Source: Streptomyces sp. NBC_00457
GTDB lineage: Bacteria > Actinomycetota > Actinomycetes > Streptomycetales > Streptomycetaceae
Assembly: GCF_036014015.1 (NCBI RefSeq)
Contig: NZ_CP107905.1
Coordinates: forward strand, 744,001-808,000
Length of the DNA: 64,000 nt
Reading direction: 5' to 3'
The position numbers and the translations under genes were made by a program. This document shows positions 62,684 to 64,000 of this stretch, piece by piece. Below the pieces are notes generated by a model. It ran no database searches. It was not told the DNA's origin and saw nothing but the letters and a program-made list of their open reading frames with translations. The stretch's first letter is position 1, and each line of letters starts with the position of its first letter.

Positions 62684-63724
62684 ATGAGGGCACTGCGGCT
62701 GACCGCCTGGGGGAAACCTCCGACGCCGACCGAGGTCGAGCAACCTGTCCCCCACGGCACCGAGGTGCTGGTGCGGGTGGATGCCGCCGGACTCTGCCAC
62801 TCCGATCTGCACGTCGTCGACGCGGCTCCGGGAGCGCTCCCCTACCGGCTTCCGTTCACCCTCGGCCATGAGGTCGCCGGGTGGGCCGCGGCCCTCGGGC
62901 CCGACGCCGACGGGGTGGCGGTCGGTGAACGGGTGGCGCTGTACGGACCGTGGGGCTGCGGCGCCTGCGACCGTTGCGCCACGGGCCGGGACAACTACTG
63001 CGACCGGCGTGACACCCTCGCCTGGCACGGGGTGGGACTGGGCCGGGACGGCGGCATGGCCGAGTACGTGCTCGTTCCGTCCGCCCGCCATCTGGTGCCG
63101 ATCGGCGACCTGCCGGCCGATCAGGCGGCGCCGCTCACCGACGCGGGCCTGACGTCGTACCACGCCGTGGCCGGCCTCCGGCCCGCACTCGAGGAGGGCA
63201 CCACCACCGCCGTCATCGGTATCGGCGGGCTCGGCCACCTGGCCGTACAGATCCTCCGCGCGACCACCGCGACCCGCGTGCTGGCGGTCGACACCCGGGA
63301 GGATGCGCTCGCTCTCGCGGACCGCTCGGGCGCGGACTTCGGCACGCTGGTACGGCCGGACACCGGGCGTGTTCTGAAGGCGCGGACCGGTGGCACGGGA
63401 GTGGACGCCGTGCTCGACTTCGTCGGCACCGCGCAGACGCTGGAACTCGCGACCGGCATCCTGCGCGCGGGTGGTGAAGTGGCCGTCGTGGGCAGCGGAG
63501 GCGGTCACCTCACCGTCTCCAAACCCGGCGTTCTCCCGCCGGGGTTCAGGCTCTCACTGCCCTTCTGGGGCACCCGCCCCGAACTCGCCGAGGTCGTGGC
63601 GCTGGCACGTTCGGGGGCGATCCACGTCGAGACGGAGCGGTTCCCGCTGGCCGCCGCACCGGAGGCGATCGACCGGCTCCGTCAGGGCCGGATGCGAGGG
63701 CGGGCCGTGCTCGTCCCCGACTGA
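62684..63724 (+). CDS. Zinc-dependent alcohol dehydrogenase
   Basis: The 346-residue medium-chain dehydrogenase has catalytic zinc motifs LCHSDLHVVD and GHEVAG, the structural zinc loop CGACDRCATGRDNYC, and the NAD-binding loop GIGGLGHLAVQIL followed by VDTRED (NAD preference). It should oxidise a primary or secondary alcohol. ATG at 62684 is preferred; a GTG lies two codons upstream. It is followed by another SDR on the same strand 56 bases later. Confidence 0.9.
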   Translation: MRALRLTAWGKPPTPTEVEQPVPHGTEVLVRVDAAGLCHSDLHVVDAAPGALPYRLPFTLGHEVAGWAAALGPDADGVAVGERVALYGPWGCGACDRCATGRDNYCDRRDTLAWHGVGLGRDGGMAEYVLVPSARHLVPIGDLPADQAAPLTDAGLTSYHAVAGLRPALEEGTTTAVIGIGGLGHLAVQILRATTATRVLAVDTREDALALADRSGADFGTLVRPDTGRVLKARTGGTGVDAVLDFVGTAQTLELATGILRAGGEVAVVGSGGGHLTVSKPGVLPPGFRLSLPFWGTRPELAEVVALARSGAIHVETERFPLAAAPEAIDRLRQGRMRGRAVLVPD

Positions 63725-63734
63725 CCGGCCATGG

Positions 63735-63764
63735 CAACGCCTGCAAACGCCTGCAAACGCCTGC
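63735..63764. repeat. Three 10-bp tandem repeats between the last two genes
   Basis: (C/A)AACGCCTGC occurs three times in a row at 63735, 63745 and 63755. The repeat is followed by AGAAGGGAAG and the SDR start, and it may set the ribosome-site spacing. Confidence 0.8.
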
Positions 63765-63780
63765 AGAAGGGAAGCTCGGG

Positions 63781-64000
63781 ATGCGCTTCGACGGAAAAGT
63801 CGCGATCGTCACCGGTGGTGCTCGGGGCATGGGTGTCTCACATGTACGCGGGCTGGCCGCGGAAGGCGCCCGGGTCGCCGTCTGCGACGTGCTGGACGAC
63901 GAGGGAAAGGCCCTGGCCGAGGAACTTCCCCACGCTCAGTACTGCCACCTCGATGTCACCAGCGAAGAGGACTGGCAGTCCGTCGTCCGCACCGTCGAGG
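63781..64000 (+). CDS. Short-chain dehydrogenase, truncated by the window edge
   Basis: The first 73 residues are visible: MRFDGKVAIVTGGARGMGVS, with the TGGARGMG cofactor loop and VAVCDVLDDEG, in which the Asp predicts NAD use. The catalytic Ser, Tyr and Lys lie beyond the window. A purine-rich AGAAGGGAAG is 8 bases or so upstream. It continues the operon with the zinc alcohol dehydrogenase, so the cluster extends right of the window. Confidence 0.85.
   Translation, partial: MRFDGKVAIVTGGARGMGVSHVRGLAAEGARVAVCDVLDDEGKALAEELPHAQYCHLDVTSEEDWQSVVRTVE

Overview
The window looks like chromosomal DNA from a Streptomyces or close relative. It is very GC-rich with strong third-position GC, has many GTG starts, and encodes a mycothiol-dependent dehydrogenase, a ROK/ABC sugar module, an F420-type PPOX protein, secreted enzymes and many TetR regulators. 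No tRNA, rRNA, CRISPR array, transposase or integrase was found. Gene functions are inferred from recognised motifs and family resemblance, because no database search could be run.

The left part (1-36 kb) is a mosaic of small unrelated units. It opens with ~100 bp direct repeats and an unrecognised 510-residue protein. Next come a TetR gene and an orphan DUF35 gene that share a twin operator, a Gfo/Idh/MocA oxidoreductase, a secreted alpha/beta hydrolase, a PPOX protein, a MalY-like PLP enzyme, a DUF3800 protein and a membrane-anchored S1 protease. A ROK-regulated sugar ABC operon (12.2-18.0 kb) follows, then an L,D-transpeptidase, a PLP decarboxylase, an SDR, an HxlR/crotonase pair, and a formaldehyde-type detoxification operon (CsoR/FrmR-family regulator, mycothiol dehydrogenase, MBL hydrolase, DUF4180). 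The part ends with an ABC exporter, an aldehyde dehydrogenase, a secreted alpha-galactosidase, the remains of a broken two-component system, a DUF72 protein and a TetR/SDR pair. One intergenic repeat family occupies three convergent gene junctions, and a fourth, truncated copy lies at 21.2 kb.

The right part (about 36.5-64 kb, open at the right edge) is a large acyl-CoA catabolic region. It has four acyl-CoA dehydrogenases, two APH-like kinases each next to an ACAD11-like dehydrogenase, three crotonases or 3-hydroxyacyl-CoA dehydrogenases, two thiolase-family proteins, a DUF35 protein, an acyl-CoA ligase, six SDRs, a 2,4-dienoyl-CoA-reductase-like flavoenzyme, a GMC oxidoreductase, an aldehyde dehydrogenase, a zinc alcohol dehydrogenase, two NTF2-like proteins and an EthD protein. 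The core is a ten-gene minus-strand operon (53,685 down to 44,293), mostly with 4-bp start/stop overlaps.

A 13-bp near-palindrome close to TGAACTGAATTCA lies upstream of six transcription units here, including the TetR gene at 43.6-44.2 kb, and overlaps or abuts plausible promoters. I infer a TetR-controlled regulon for degrading an unidentified alcohol or acid, probably branched or alicyclic (terpenoid- or steroid-fragment-like). An alcohol would be oxidised to the acid, activated with CoA, dehydrogenated, hydrated and cleaved, and the paired kinase and dehydrogenase genes suggest that 4-hydroxyacyl-CoA intermediates are handled by phosphorylation. The cluster layout and its shared operator are the best candidate here for an undescribed system.
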